DNA of 64,000 nt from a virus. The position numbers and the translations under genes are program-made. The notes under the pieces are model-generated. The model saw only the letters and a program-made list of their open reading frames with translations. It did no database searches and was not told where the DNA came from. Positions 7,818 through 15,363 of the stretch are shown piece by piece; position 1 is the stretch's first letter, and each line of letters begins with the position of its first letter. The stretch covers positions 36,908-100,907 of the IMG/VR virus record IMGVR_UViG_3300005435_000020; one strand, given 5' to 3'.

Positions 7818-7832
7818 CCGATACGGTATAAT
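7818..7832 (+). promoter_or_regulatory. extended -10 type promoter
   Basis: CCGATACGGTATAAT: TATAAT at 7827-7832 in the phage-wide motif context. The best -35 candidate, TTGTCA (7807-7812), is only 14 bases away and overlaps the terminator tail. It precedes the PD-(D/E)XK-like gene. Confidence 0.5.
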
Positions 7833-7873
7833 GATAGTAGGGATACTATTGATTACTAATAAGAGGATTATTG

Positions 7874-8506
7874 ATGGCTACCATTGCCGACACACAAGGC
7901 TTGAAGCCTGGGCAGATTGACCTGACGGATTCCTATGTACTCGCAGCCGCGAGGAAGATGGAGCAGATACGCACCAAGAAGAAAGCAGGGTGGAGTGTCG
8001 GCCCCAACAGAAATAGCCACCTATGGGGCGCTGTCGGTGAGATATTCGTGTGTGGGCTCCTCGGCGTGACCCCAGACTGGGAGCAGAAGGACACCGATGA
8101 GGGCATCGACGGCACCTACCAAGGCGGCGTGACCTTCGACGTCAAGGTGTCCACCTTCGGCACTGGCGATGATCCCCACTTGAAGCTGCCGGTGAAGGCC
8201 AAGTACTCCGCCGACATCTACATCCTTGTCTATGCAGACCTCCAGGGACTGAAGGCGGAAGTCGTCGGCTGGGCCACCGTCGCGGAGATCAAGAAGGCAC
8301 CCGTCAAAAACTACAAGCCGGAGTGGCAGAAAAACCCTCGCCACTATCCCGATAACTATGTCCTGACTTCCAGGCAACTCCACCCCCTCTCTGAGCTTAT
8401 CGCCATGGCGGAAAATGGCACCATCAATAGCCTCAAGAGTATTGCACATACACCAGAAAAGTGTTATACTGACCTACGTAGTGCTGAAACGGCACAGCGT
8501 GGCTAG
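7874..8506 (+). CDS. PD-(D/E)XK nuclease-like protein
   Basis: A 210-residue protein with a restriction-endonuclease-like pattern: GEIFVCGLLGV (E56), DEGIDGTYQ (D79), then FDVKVST (D89, K91) and later ADIYILVYADL and VVGWATV strands. Similar phage proteins are assigned to the PD-(D/E)XK superfamily. The ATG at 7874 follows AGAGGA by six bases; a TTG three bases earlier is less well spaced. The DNA or RNA target is unknown; a resolvase or host-DNA nuclease are options. Confidence 0.6.
   Translation: MATIADTQGLKPGQIDLTDSYVLAAARKMEQIRTKKKAGWSVGPNRNSHLWGAVGEIFVCGLLGVTPDWEQKDTDEGIDGTYQGGVTFDVKVSTFGTGDDPHLKLPVKAKYSADIYILVYADLQGLKAEVVGWATVAEIKKAPVKNYKPEWQKNPRHYPDNYVLTSRQLHPLSELIAMAENGTINSLKSIAHTPEKCYTDLRSAETAQRG
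8442..8470 (+). promoter_or_regulatory. promoter inside the 3' end of the preceding gene
   Basis: TTGCAC (8442-8447), 17 bases, TATACT (8465-8470), located inside the last codons of the nuclease-like gene and about 30 bases ahead of the next start. Confidence 0.55.
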
Positions 8507-8963
8507 GCCCATCAAGGCACCCGTCCCTAGCGAAAAGGGCAAGTCGCCGGATGCCAGGAAGCCTCGGAGTAGGAGCCAGAAATGGAAACTGAGTGAGAGA
8601 GAATCTTCCGTTTTCTTACGAGATGAGGATGGTCAAGACCCGGACCCCACCATCCAGCAGCTTCAGACATCCACAGGAAGATTAGGCCACCTAACAAGCC
8701 TAGGCTACGACACATCGTCAAAGCATTACGTCGGAGAAGTGAAGCGTCGGGTGCTTCCCGCCTGGATCATCGAGGCGTGGGTGCAAATCAATCAGATAGG
8801 GTTGCGGCGAAAAAGGCATCCCGTGTTGTTTTTACACATTGCCGACACACAAGACAAGAAGTTTGAGTGTGATGGCAAGCAATACGACATACCCGAGTTA
8901 CACTGCCTCACCGCCGAGAGGCATAAACAGCTACTTGAATACGAAAGGATATGCAACTCGTGA
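8499..8963 (+). CDS. hypothetical protein, possible Holliday-junction-resolvase-like nuclease
   Basis: A 154-residue basic protein. GEVKRR after SLGYDTSSKHYV looks like the E-x-K half of a PD-(D/E)XK site, followed by WIIEAWVQINQIG and HPVLFLH. This layout resembles small phage recombination nucleases, but the assignment is weak. GTG at 8499 lies just downstream of the internal promoter and overlaps the previous gene by eight bases. The N-terminal 30 residues are rich in K, R and S and could bind nucleic acid. Confidence 0.45.
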   Translation: MARPIKAPVPSEKGKSPDARKPRSRSQKWKLSERESSVFLRDEDGQDPDPTIQQLQTSTGRLGHLTSLGYDTSSKHYVGEVKRRVLPAWIIEAWVQINQIGLRRKRHPVLFLHIADTQDKKFECDGKQYDIPELHCLTAERHKQLLEYERICNS

Positions 8964-9802
8964 GCATTGATATGGTGACGGGAGAGATTGTCGAAGGCAC
9001 CGACTCGGAGGCGCAAGGTCTCACGTCTCTCCCGCCTGAGCCAGTCTACGAGTTTCTCTCCGAAGACACAATCCCCGCGTACCGCAGCATCGAAGAGGCT
9101 GAGGATGCCCTCTATGACATGATGGCGAAAGGCGAGGCACTCCGCATCCAGCAGGTGCAGGTCCTCGCAAGAATCAGGGACCAGCGCCTCTATGAGCAGA
9201 AGCTCAATGGTGCCACCAACAAGCCCTACACCTCCATGGAGAGCTACCTCAAGGACTTGTGCAAGTCCACGGCTTCGTTTGCCTCCGATGCACCCAGGAC
9301 CCTGAAATCCTGGATGACACGCTGGGAGATTTACAACCAGCAGCTTGGCATCGACGCGGATGTGCTCCTGGAGATGGGGGCACACTTCGAGATACTCCTC
9401 CCCGTGGCTGCGAGGGAGAGGACCACCATGGAGCTTACTGAGGGGAATGTCCCGCAGCTTTCAGGTGGCATGAAGCTAGGCAAGTCAGGCTTTGAGCAGC
9501 TTACCCACGAGATCATGGAGAAGGTCAGGGAAGCAAGGAACAATCCAGGCGTTGACGAAGTAGCTTGGGGCGTGAAGGACACCCGAGAGAGGGTGAGGGA
9601 AATCCTGGGCCAAGACAACCACGCCGTCACCATCTCCTTCGGTGCCGCGATGCTCCCCGGCGACAAGATCAAGATGACGGATGTCACCTTCTGGCATCAG
9701 AAGATTCCTTACAAGGTAGGGGACACCATCCCCTTGGAAGTCTTCAAGAAGATTGTCGGCAATGCCACCGTGGAAGGGCTAGGCGACAATTGGAAGGACT
9801 AA
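8951..9802 (+). CDS. hypothetical protein, possible DNA-binding replication protein
   Basis: A 283-residue protein of unknown function. Residues about 60-150 are helical (ALRIQQVQVLARIRDQRLYEQ, SMESYLKDLCKST, APRTLKSWMTRW) and resemble helix-turn-helix segments of plasmid and phage replication-associated proteins. The C-terminal 80 residues look like a separate beta-rich domain (AVTISFGAAMLPGDKIKM). ATG overlapping the previous gene by 13 bases. Confidence 0.5.
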   Translation: MQLVSIDMVTGEIVEGTDSEAQGLTSLPPEPVYEFLSEDTIPAYRSIEEAEDALYDMMAKGEALRIQQVQVLARIRDQRLYEQKLNGATNKPYTSMESYLKDLCKSTASFASDAPRTLKSWMTRWEIYNQQLGIDADVLLEMGAHFEILLPVAARERTTMELTEGNVPQLSGGMKLGKSGFEQLTHEIMEKVREARNNPGVDEVAWGVKDTRERVREILGQDNHAVTISFGAAMLPGDKIKMTDVTFWHQKIPYKVGDTIPLEVFKKIVGNATVEGLGDNWKD

Positions 9803-10161
9803 ATAGCAATACCGTCACCGACTATAAGGCAGCCTACACATCCCATATGACCTGGCTGCATCGCCTCAAGACGCAGAGTGACGCGGCGGAAAGTGGCATC
9901 AAGCGTCAACTTGAAGCAGCGAAGCGAAACCTCGACGGGGCGCAGAAGGCAGCGGCGGAAGGGGAAGCGGGTGCAAGGAACCGGCTCCCCACCGCAGCCT
10001 TGGCAGTGAGAGAAGCAGAGAAGAATGTCGAAGCCTGGTATTTCGTAAACGCAACGTTGGAGCTTATCATCGCAAAGTCGATATCGGAAGAGAAAAGGTC
10101 AGGGCTGCCTCCAACCATACTAGAATGGATTGATGATGTCAGCCCCCGAGTGCCGAGTTAG
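9790..10161 (+). CDS. hypothetical coiled-coil protein
   Basis: A 123-residue protein dominated by an alanine- and lysine-rich coiled coil (SGIKRQLEAAKRNLDGAQKAAAEGEAGA, then AVREAEKNVEAW). The start is uncertain: TTG at 9790 overlaps the previous gene; the next in-frame ATG is at 9847 and lacks a Shine-Dalgarno sequence. No function recognised. Confidence 0.5.
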   Translation: MEGLNSNTVTDYKAAYTSHMTWLHRLKTQSDAAESGIKRQLEAAKRNLDGAQKAAAEGEAGARNRLPTAALAVREAEKNVEAWYFVNATLELIIAKSISEEKRSGLPPTILEWIDDVSPRVPS

Positions 10162-10522
10162 CTTTCGCCGCGTAGAGTTACTGGCGAAAGGCGAGAAGTA
10201 TACCATCACATCGCTATTATCAGAGGACATGAAGTACAGCCGCGATGTCGTGGAGCATCTCGTCAGGTACTTCTGGCATTTCCTCTCCACGCATTACGAG
10301 TCGAATGAGCTTTACCTTTGCATCTATTGTGATATTGTCAGCGCCGTCGAGAAGCTTGAGGACCCGAGAGAAAAGCAGGCAATGAAACTCATGATGTCAG
10401 GCTACGAGATACGAGATGCGATGAATGGCGTCGCACCTCGCCTTGGCGTTGACCAGAAACTCGCCGCCAGGATATGCAAGCGAAGTTATCGCAACATAGC
10501 GAAGCTTTTAGGTGAGAAGTGA
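10130..10522 (+). CDS. hypothetical protein with sigma/HTH-like C-terminus
   Basis: A 130-residue protein. The C-terminal third (EKQAMKLMMSGYEIRDAM ... VDQKLAARICKRSYRNIAKLL) resembles a sigma-70 region 4-like helix-turn-helix, which would fit a transcription regulator. The N-terminal part has SLLSEDMKYSRDVVEHLVRYF. The start may be TTG 10130 or the ATG codons at 10133 or 10136. It overlaps the previous gene and its stop overlaps the next GTG. Confidence 0.5.
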   Translation: MMMSAPECRVSFRRVELLAKGEKYTITSLLSEDMKYSRDVVEHLVRYFWHFLSTHYESNELYLCIYCDIVSAVEKLEDPREKQAMKLMMSGYEIRDAMNGVAPRLGVDQKLAARICKRSYRNIAKLLGEK

Positions 10523-10620
10523 CGAAGCCGATACGCCTCAATCGGGAGGCACTGAAAGCCTGGGATAAAGCCTGTCAGCAATGGGAGAAGAGAAAGCCAG
10601 CAAACAAAAAAGCTAGCTAG
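10519..10620 (+). CDS. small basic peptide
   Basis: A 33-residue ORF. GTG at 10519 overlaps the TGA of the previous gene, and the product is MTKPIRLNREALKAWDKACQ followed by a lysine-rich tail. Its TAG is seven bases before a strong terminator, so it closes the operon. Its reality rests on the coupling and position only. Confidence 0.4.
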   Translation: MTKPIRLNREALKAWDKACQQWEKRKPANKKAS

Positions 10621-10627
10621 CACATCA

Positions 10628-10660
10628 GCCGCCATGCCTCCGGGTGTGGCGGCTTTTTTT
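10628..10660 (+). terminator. rho-independent terminator
   Basis: GCCGCCA (10628-10634), a 12-base loop, TGGCGGC (10647-10653), then seven T. It separates the early operon from the integrase gene. Confidence 0.85.
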
Positions 10661-10682
10661 ATGCCAAAAGATAACCGCCTAG

Positions 10683-10695
10683 CGTTATACTAACG
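10683..10695 (+). promoter_or_regulatory. integrase promoter with overlapping palindromic operator
   Basis: CGTTA-TAC-TAACG is a perfect 5+3+5 palindrome. It contains TATACT (10686-10691), a good -10, sited 21 bases before the integrase start. No convincing -35 is visible. A repressor binding here would block the integrase promoter. Confidence 0.5.
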
Positions 10696-10711
10696 ACAGG
10701 GAGGCATGGTC

Positions 10712-12367
10712 ATGATCATCGGATTACTCAGGCGCTGGTCCACACCGAATCAGACGGGAAACTTCCGGCAGGAAGCACACTTCGAGGTGATGGAGAAAGT
10801 TGTCGCCGCGAAGGGATGGGAGTTTGCCTACTACGATGAGGGGCAAGTCTCCGGCAGGGACATGAAGAAGAGGCCCAACCTCCAGAGGCTGCTTGATGAC
10901 ATCCGTCACAAGAAGGTGCAGGGCATCGGTGCCCTGGACATCGACAGGATCACCCGCGACGAATACCTCGTGGACCCTGGCATCATCCTCTCCGCCTGCG
11001 CCGACGCTGGTGCCATCATCGTCACGAGGGACAGGGTGTATGACCCTCGGAAGAAAAACGATAGGTTCATCTTCCAGGTCCAGAGTGCCATCGCGGGGAA
11101 TGAAGTCTCCACGATACGCGAGAGGATGTATGAGGGGCTTTCACGCAAGATGATGGAGTCCCCGGTGCATCGAGGCAGGACACCGTGGGGCTATATGCGT
11201 GTGCTGGATGGCGTAGACGCGAAAGGCAATGCCATCAGGCATCTTGAGAAAGACCCTGAGCTTACTCCGGTGGTAATGAGGCTCTTCGAGTTAGCCTCCA
11301 CGTCACTCTCGGTGCAGGGTGTGTCGGCACAACTCAACGGCGAAGGCCTACTGAAACGACGCTGGAAAGACACGGAGGGTGGGCCTCGTTTCTGGACACA
11401 CGCAGACGTGGCGAGTATCGTCTTCAATCCTATTTATTCGGGTAGGCACCACGTCTTGAAGCACCCGACGAAGCCCATCTGGGAAAGCGACGTCATACCC
11501 GAAGGCTTGAGGGACAAGGTTCATTACATAGAAGACTGGGCATTCCTGGACCCTGAGGATCACGATGCCCTGATGAGGCGATTCGAGAAGACGAAGGCAC
11601 ACGGGACACGGGGCAGGCGCAACGACAATGCGCTGCTTGGCATCCTCTCGTGTCTCTACTGCGGCGGCAAGATGTATTTCTCGAAGCGGAAGCCGGGGAG
11701 TAAACTCAACGACTTCCATTTCTGCTTCAACCACATGGCGTGTAAGACTAGCTGCCGTGGGCAGACGATATCGGACCACCTCGTGAAAGCAGCCGTCTTC
11801 GACTTCATCCAGGGAAGGCTCTCGAAGTCCTTGGTGGAGGAGGTAGCCAATGAGCACCAGGACATCTTCGGCTCCGGCGCTGAAGAGGAGCTACGGAGCC
11901 TGCGCCTCCAGTTGGCGACGCTAGAAGAGAAGAGGATGCGCTTCAAGCAGATGGCGAGGGCTGCGACGTCGGAAGCACTGGAGCAGACCTACACGGAAAA
12001 CGCAGCGGAGCTACTTGACGAGATTGCTAGTGTGAGGGAGACCTTGCGACAGAAGGAGACGTTTGCCAAGAATAAGGACAGGATGCTCAGCGTTGTCGAG
12101 AATGTGGTCAGGTTCCGAGACGTCATGGAACACGCGGATAGCGCCACGCAGCATGGGCTCCTCACCCACGTGTTCCGATGGGTGAAGGTGGAAGCCTACG
12201 GTGCGATGCAGCATCGGCAAGTCAGGGTAGCAGCCTGGCACCTGATGGGGGAGGAGGAGCCCCAGACGTCTTATCTCACTGACGACGCCATATCCCCATA
12301 TAACGTCGCCATTTGGATGATGCCACCAGGAGTGTGGCGTGATGTTGTCGGTATGTTCACGGCTTGA
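10712..12367 (+). CDS. int: large serine integrase/recombinase
   Basis: A 551-residue large serine recombinase that would integrate and, with a directionality factor, excise the phage. From the ATG at 10712 (GGGAGG seven bases ahead) the catalytic serine is S10 in LLRRWSTPNQ, as in resolvases. The resolvase domain covers residues 1 to about 145 (GALDIDRITRD, STIRERMYEGL). A recombinase domain follows (GYMRV ... FNPIYSGRH), then a zinc ribbon (CLYCGGKMYF ... CKTSCRG, about 325-360) and a coiled-coil motif (about 395-460). Length and order are normal for the family. A directionality factor was not recognised. Confidence 0.93.
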   Translation: MIIGLLRRWSTPNQTGNFRQEAHFEVMEKVVAAKGWEFAYYDEGQVSGRDMKKRPNLQRLLDDIRHKKVQGIGALDIDRITRDEYLVDPGIILSACADAGAIIVTRDRVYDPRKKNDRFIFQVQSAIAGNEVSTIRERMYEGLSRKMMESPVHRGRTPWGYMRVLDGVDAKGNAIRHLEKDPELTPVVMRLFELASTSLSVQGVSAQLNGEGLLKRRWKDTEGGPRFWTHADVASIVFNPIYSGRHHVLKHPTKPIWESDVIPEGLRDKVHYIEDWAFLDPEDHDALMRRFEKTKAHGTRGRRNDNALLGILSCLYCGGKMYFSKRKPGSKLNDFHFCFNHMACKTSCRGQTISDHLVKAAVFDFIQGRLSKSLVEEVANEHQDIFGSGAEEELRSLRLQLATLEEKRMRFKQMARAATSEALEQTYTENAAELLDEIASVRETLRQKETFAKNKDRMLSVVENVVRFRDVMEHADSATQHGLLTHVFRWVKVEAYGAMQHRQVRVAAWHLMGEEEPQTSYLTDDAISPYNVAIWMMPPGVWRDVVGMFTA

Positions 12368-12381
12368 AAGGGAAGCCCACG

Positions 12382-12555
12382 ATGATCTTACTTGCTTTGA
12401 TGATCTTCGCTTTGGTAGTCTTGGTGGTAGGAGTGCCCTCGGCATTCCTCCTAGTACTTTCTATCGCTATCATAAGGATCAGTTTGAAGTTATGGTGGCT
12501 ATGGCTGATCATCGCATTGGTCTGCGTCGCGGCTGCGAATGGAGGTTCCGGTTGA
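12382..12555 (+). CDS. small membrane protein downstream of integrase
   Basis: A 57-residue protein with two hydrophobic segments (ILLALMIFALVVLVVGVPSAF and LWWLWLIIALVCVAAA). ATG 12382 follows AAAGGGAAG with good spacing; a TTG at 12364 overlapping the integrase stop would add six residues. It lies in one operon with the integrase and the lipoprotein, so it should be expressed in the lysogen. Function unknown; immunity or superinfection exclusion is possible. Confidence 0.6.
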   Translation: MILLALMIFALVVLVVGVPSAFLLVLSIAIIRISLKLWWLWLIIALVCVAAANGGSG

Positions 12556-13031
12556 GATACTTGCTTGGTTTCTTGGTTGCATTCCTGCTGGTGGGCTGTG
12601 CGGATTCGGCACAGACGGTTGTATCATCTCCCACGGCAGTAGCCCCTGCGGCTCCTAGTGCCACACCTGGGGCTGCGGCGGCTACTGTCCCTCTCGGAAG
12701 TGACTTGGAGCTTGCCAAAGTCGCCGCCGTTGCCGACATCAAAGGCGACGAGAAAACGGTGCAACAGGTCATGCAGGCCAACCCACAGGCGGTGGCACTA
12801 TTTGTCAAGACGGATAGGCAGAGCTACAACCTCGATATGTACACGGTGGTGGGTGCTGCGGTGGAACAGAAGCCATCGTCCCCCAACCAAGATGGCACTG
12901 TCATGTATTATTTGGATGTCCCCGTGAAGACCCCGCAAGGGACATCACAGCGTTTTAGTATACAAGTCAGGGTCAATCCCGTGGCACACAGAGTGACTTC
13001 CATTGATCCGATGGGCATAGGACTTGACTAG
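12552..13031 (+). CDS. lipoprotein
   Basis: A 159-residue lipoprotein. A signal peptide (RYLLGFLVAFLL) ends in the lipobox LVGC, giving a lipid-anchored cysteine at about residue 17. An Ala/Pro/Ser/Thr linker follows, then a folded domain of about 110 residues with VQQVMQANPQAVALFVK and strands MYYLDVPVKT and FSIQVRVNP. TTG start with GGAGG six bases ahead, overlapping the previous stop. Lipoproteins encoded beside phage integrase genes can block DNA injection by related phages; that role here is inference. Confidence 0.75.
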   Translation: MRYLLGFLVAFLLVGCADSAQTVVSSPTAVAPAAPSATPGAAAATVPLGSDLELAKVAAVADIKGDEKTVQQVMQANPQAVALFVKTDRQSYNLDMYTVVGAAVEQKPSSPNQDGTVMYYLDVPVKTPQGTSQRFSIQVRVNPVAHRVTSIDPMGIGLD

Positions 13032-13035
13032 ACAA

Positions 13036-13080
13036 CAAAAATAAGCCCCCTACCCGATGAAGGTAGGGGGCTTATTTTAT
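13036..13080. terminator. bidirectional terminator
   Basis: AATAAGCCCCCTACC (13040-13054) and GGTAGGGGGCTTATT (13062-13076) form a 15-pair stem with A-rich and T-rich flanks. It serves both the rightward lipoprotein operon and the leftward late genes; the stop codon of the leftward gene lies in its tail. Confidence 0.93.
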
Positions 13081-13658
13081 TGCTTCAGGAATGACGTGAT
13101 GGGGATTTGCGGGGGAGGCTCCGGCGAGGGGATAGTCACCGTCGTCGTCGTGTTGGCGGGGAATGTCGGCGCTGCCGCATTGAGTGGGGGATTGGAAAGC
13201 GAGGGGTCCACCTTTGGTGTGTAGGATTCCGGCACCTTCATGGACACCGTGACGGGGATATCGACAAGCTTCATGGCGACGTCTACAGACTGCACCAAGT
13301 CTCCAGGCTTCGTCGGTGCCTCCACAGTGGCTGCGGTGCCACTTGTCTTGTCCACCGTCTGCTTCCCAAGGAAGGCTGGGATCACTTGCGTGGCACCGTG
13401 GTAGCCGAGTACTGCGCCGCCTCCAATCAAGAGGCCACCATTGTAGAGGAGCAGGAGGATGGCCTGGCTGGACTCCGGCATCCCCGAGAACATTCCCCAC
13501 GCGACGATACCGAGGGCTATGCTCACAAGGCGGATCACGGAGTCGTGGATGCTATTGTCTGGTGTGATCTTTAGCTCAATGAAGTTCTTGATGATCTGTG
13601 TGGCGATGGCAACCATCACCGCCAGGATGAATGGCGTGAGGGCATCAGCGATGGGCAT
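13077..13658 (-). CDS. membrane protein, possible holin
   Basis: A 193-residue protein with three likely membrane segments in residues 1-95 (TPFILAVMVAIATQIIKNFI, IRLVSIALGIVAWGMF, ILLLLYNGGLLIGGGAVLGY), then a long Pro/Thr-rich soluble tail. This plan fits some large phage holins, which form lesions that release the endolysin. It is the last gene of the leftward late strand. ATG start with AAGGAG 12 bases ahead, overlapping the HNH-like gene. Confidence 0.5.
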   Translation of the reverse strand: MPIADALTPFILAVMVAIATQIIKNFIELKITPDNSIHDSVIRLVSIALGIVAWGMFSGMPESSQAILLLLYNGGLLIGGGAVLGYHGATQVIPAFLGKQTVDKTSGTAATVEAPTKPGDLVQSVDVAMKLVDIPVTVSMKVPESYTPKVDPSLSNPPLNAAAPTFPANTTTTVTIPSPEPPPQIPITSFLKQ

Positions 13659-14118
13659 GGTAGACTGTCTCTCCTTGACTTTGTAAGACGATGACTGCCG
13701 GGGCTTCTACCCCAGGCTTGAGAAATCTCTGAATCAACCATAGTGGGGCCGGGAGATGGTGTATACCCCCTATGCCAGTATGGTGAAATTTACAAAGCGG
13801 CATCAAATTTTCTTCACTTTCACACCACATGAAGAAGGCTTCTTCGTCGGGTATGTGGAATTGGGGATACAACTCAGCAAACCTACGCCAGTCTGCGTCG
13901 CCTATCAGCGCATACTCCACGAAGTAGTGATGAAGCTCAATGGACTCCTTTGAGCAATCCTTGTTGTCGATGTAGCATTTGAGCTTTCCTTCACGACGCA
14001 TCCTCTCTCGCGTCTCATTGAAGATGTGGTAGTAGGGATCACCCTCTCTTGGAATGTGTGGAGGGTAATGCTCAAGGATTTCGATGTGCTCATGCTCAAT
14101 ATGCTCTTGCTCTGACAT
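13645..14118 (-). CDS. HNH-like protein
   Basis: A 157-residue protein with an HNH nuclease-like core: CYIDNKDC, SIELHHYF, EENLMPLCKFHHTG. The paired histidines and cysteines would bind metal. The N-terminus is rich in H and E (SEQEHIEHEHIEILEH). The start is taken at the ATG at 14118; a TTG at 14130 is in frame but sits at the end of the U-tract of a terminator, and neither has a good Shine-Dalgarno site. It may act in packaging or as a homing-type nuclease; unknown. Confidence 0.6.
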   Translation of the reverse strand: MSEQEHIEHEHIEILEHYPPHIPREGDPYYHIFNETRERMRREGKLKCYIDNKDCSKESIELHHYFVEYALIGDADWRRFAELYPQFHIPDEEAFFMWCESEENLMPLCKFHHTGIGGIHHLPAPLWLIQRFLKPGVEAPAVIVLQSQGETVYHAHR

Positions 14119-14130
14119 GGGAGTGACCAA

Positions 14131-14155
14131 TAAAAAAGGACACCCGAAGGTGTCC
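14131..14155 (-). terminator. rho-independent terminator
   Basis: Read on the minus strand: GGACACC, TTCG loop, GGTGTCC, then TTTTTTA. It ends the repressor transcript, directly before the HNH-like gene. Confidence 0.88.
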
Positions 14156-14175
14156 TGTGGTGTGAAGGAAAAGGG

Positions 14176-14880
14176 TTAGCTCCTGTGGAGCATCTCGGCT
14201 AAGGCTGCGACGGTTTCCTTCTCGGTGCCGAAGCTTCGGTACATGCTCTCCACGTAGAAAAGTGGCGTCATTATCGTGGTCTTCCCGAAATGGGAGATGA
14301 CGCCTTGGCCCCTCTTCGCAACTAGCGCCAGGCCCCTACCTTCTTTGATCACGACGGGGATGCCATCGGCAAGCTCCTGGTTCTCGTAGGGCAGGCAGCA
14401 GAGGACATCGCCTTGCGAAAACTGGAAGGGGAAGGGGCCTTCCTCCAGTACAGCAATACCGCGTTTCTCACTCGACACACCGAAGGTGGGGTAGGGCACC
14501 CTCGTTGCTTGGGAAACCCTCGCCACTTCGCCACTCTTGAGCAACTCGTAGCTGATGATCAGCGTATTATTATGCGCTGCGACTAGCGACTCCTGCACAC
14601 CTTGTTGGAGTGCTTCGAGGAGAGGGATGATGGGCTCACGAAAGGGGATCACGTCTCTCGTGGGGAGTGGCGGCGGCTCATCTCCGTGGAGGAGATAGGT
14701 GGTGGATACCTCCAACACTTTCGCTATTTTCTCCAGCGTCTCCGTCGTCGGCTGCGTCTTCCCACTGAGCATCAGGGAGAGTGTCGATGCCCTGATGCCG
14801 GAGGCCAGCGCAAGTTTATTGTCAAGTGTCCAGCCACGCTTCAGCATGGTCTGCTTCAGCCTCTCGGGAAACTCCACCAC
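14176..14880 (-). CDS. CI/LexA-like repressor (HTH_3 plus S24-like domain)
   Basis: A 234-residue repressor expected to keep the phage in lysogeny. The N-terminus is an XRE-type helix-turn-helix (ERLKQTMLKRGWTLDNKLALASGI, STLSLMLSGKTQP, LEKIAKVLEVSTTYLL). The C-terminal half fits the S24/LexA fold (GDVLCCLPYENQEL, IPVVIKEG, LALVAKR). The usual serine motif (SMxP before GD) is replaced by PFPFQFSQGD, so self-cleavage is doubtful. GTG 14880 lies six bases after AGAGGA. It has its own promoter and terminator and sits below a kinase-regulator pair. Confidence 0.82.
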   Translation of the reverse strand: MVEFPERLKQTMLKRGWTLDNKLALASGIRASTLSLMLSGKTQPTTETLEKIAKVLEVSTTYLLHGDEPPPLPTRDVIPFREPIIPLLEALQQGVQESLVAAHNNTLIISYELLKSGEVARVSQATRVPYPTFGVSSEKRGIAVLEEGPFPFQFSQGDVLCCLPYENQELADGIPVVIKEGRGLALVAKRGQGVISHFGKTTIMTPLFYVESMYRSFGTEKETVAALAEMLHRS

Positions 14881-14915
14881 ACACAATCCTCTTCAACACA
14901 CCAAAACACTGCTAC

Positions 14916-14944
14916 AGTATATCAGGCGGGTGGTAGTTTCACAA
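14916..14944 (-). promoter_or_regulatory. repressor promoter
   Basis: On the minus strand: TTGTGA (14944-14939), 17 bases, TATACT (14921-14916), with TGA just before the -10 giving an extended -10. That TGA is the stop codon of the response-regulator gene. The transcript would begin about 30 bases before the repressor start. Confidence 0.65.
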
Positions 14945-15356
14945 CGGAAAGCCAGAAGTTTGAAATGGCCGATACCACCGCCATGAATTGCTCAAGGTCA
15001 AATGGCTTCGTCACGTAGCAGTTTGCGTGGAGGTTATAGCTCTGCAATACATCCTTGTCCTCCTGCGACGTCGTGAGCACCACCACGGGAATACGCATCA
15101 GGCACTCGTCTTGTTTGATGTCTTGCAGGAGTTCCCTGCCGTCTTTGCGTGGCATGTTGAGGTCAAGGAGGATCAAGTCTGGCCGAGGGGAGTCCTGGTA
15201 GGGTGCTTCGCGTTTCAGGAACCTGAGTGCCTCCACGCCATCGGTGCAGACGTTGATGTGGTTGATGACCTTGGAGTCCCTCAGCAATTCCTGCGTGAGA
15301 TCAACGTCTGCCTCGCTGTCGTCTACGATGAGTATTTCAATGGGTACTGCCACCAC
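14922..15356 (-). CDS. Rcp1-like single-domain response regulator
   Basis: A 144-residue CheY-like receiver with no output domain, closest in pattern to the Rcp1 family that pairs with phytochrome-type kinases. The acid pocket is D12 D13, the phosphate acceptor D65 (LILLDLNMP), switch residue T95/T96 (VVLTTS) and the lysine K117 (YVTKPF). HANCYVTKP and FWLSVVKLP are typical of the family. All catalytic residues are present, so it should accept phosphate from the adjacent kinase. The start is a GTG at 15356 or 15353, just after the kinase stop. It overlaps the repressor promoter at its 3' end. Confidence 0.88.
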   Translation of the reverse strand: MVAVPIEILIVDDSEADVDLTQELLRDSKVINHINVCTDGVEALRFLKREAPYQDSPRPDLILLDLNMPRKDGRELLQDIKQDECLMRIPVVVLTTSQEDKDVLQSYNLHANCYVTKPFDLEQFMAVVSAISNFWLSVVKLPPA

Positions 15357-15363
15357 CTTGCCG

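Noticed and set aside
13776-13790. A plus-strand AGTATGGTGAAAT similar to the phage promoter motif
   Set aside because: It lies inside the HNH-like gene on the wrong strand with no gene to drive and a poor -10.
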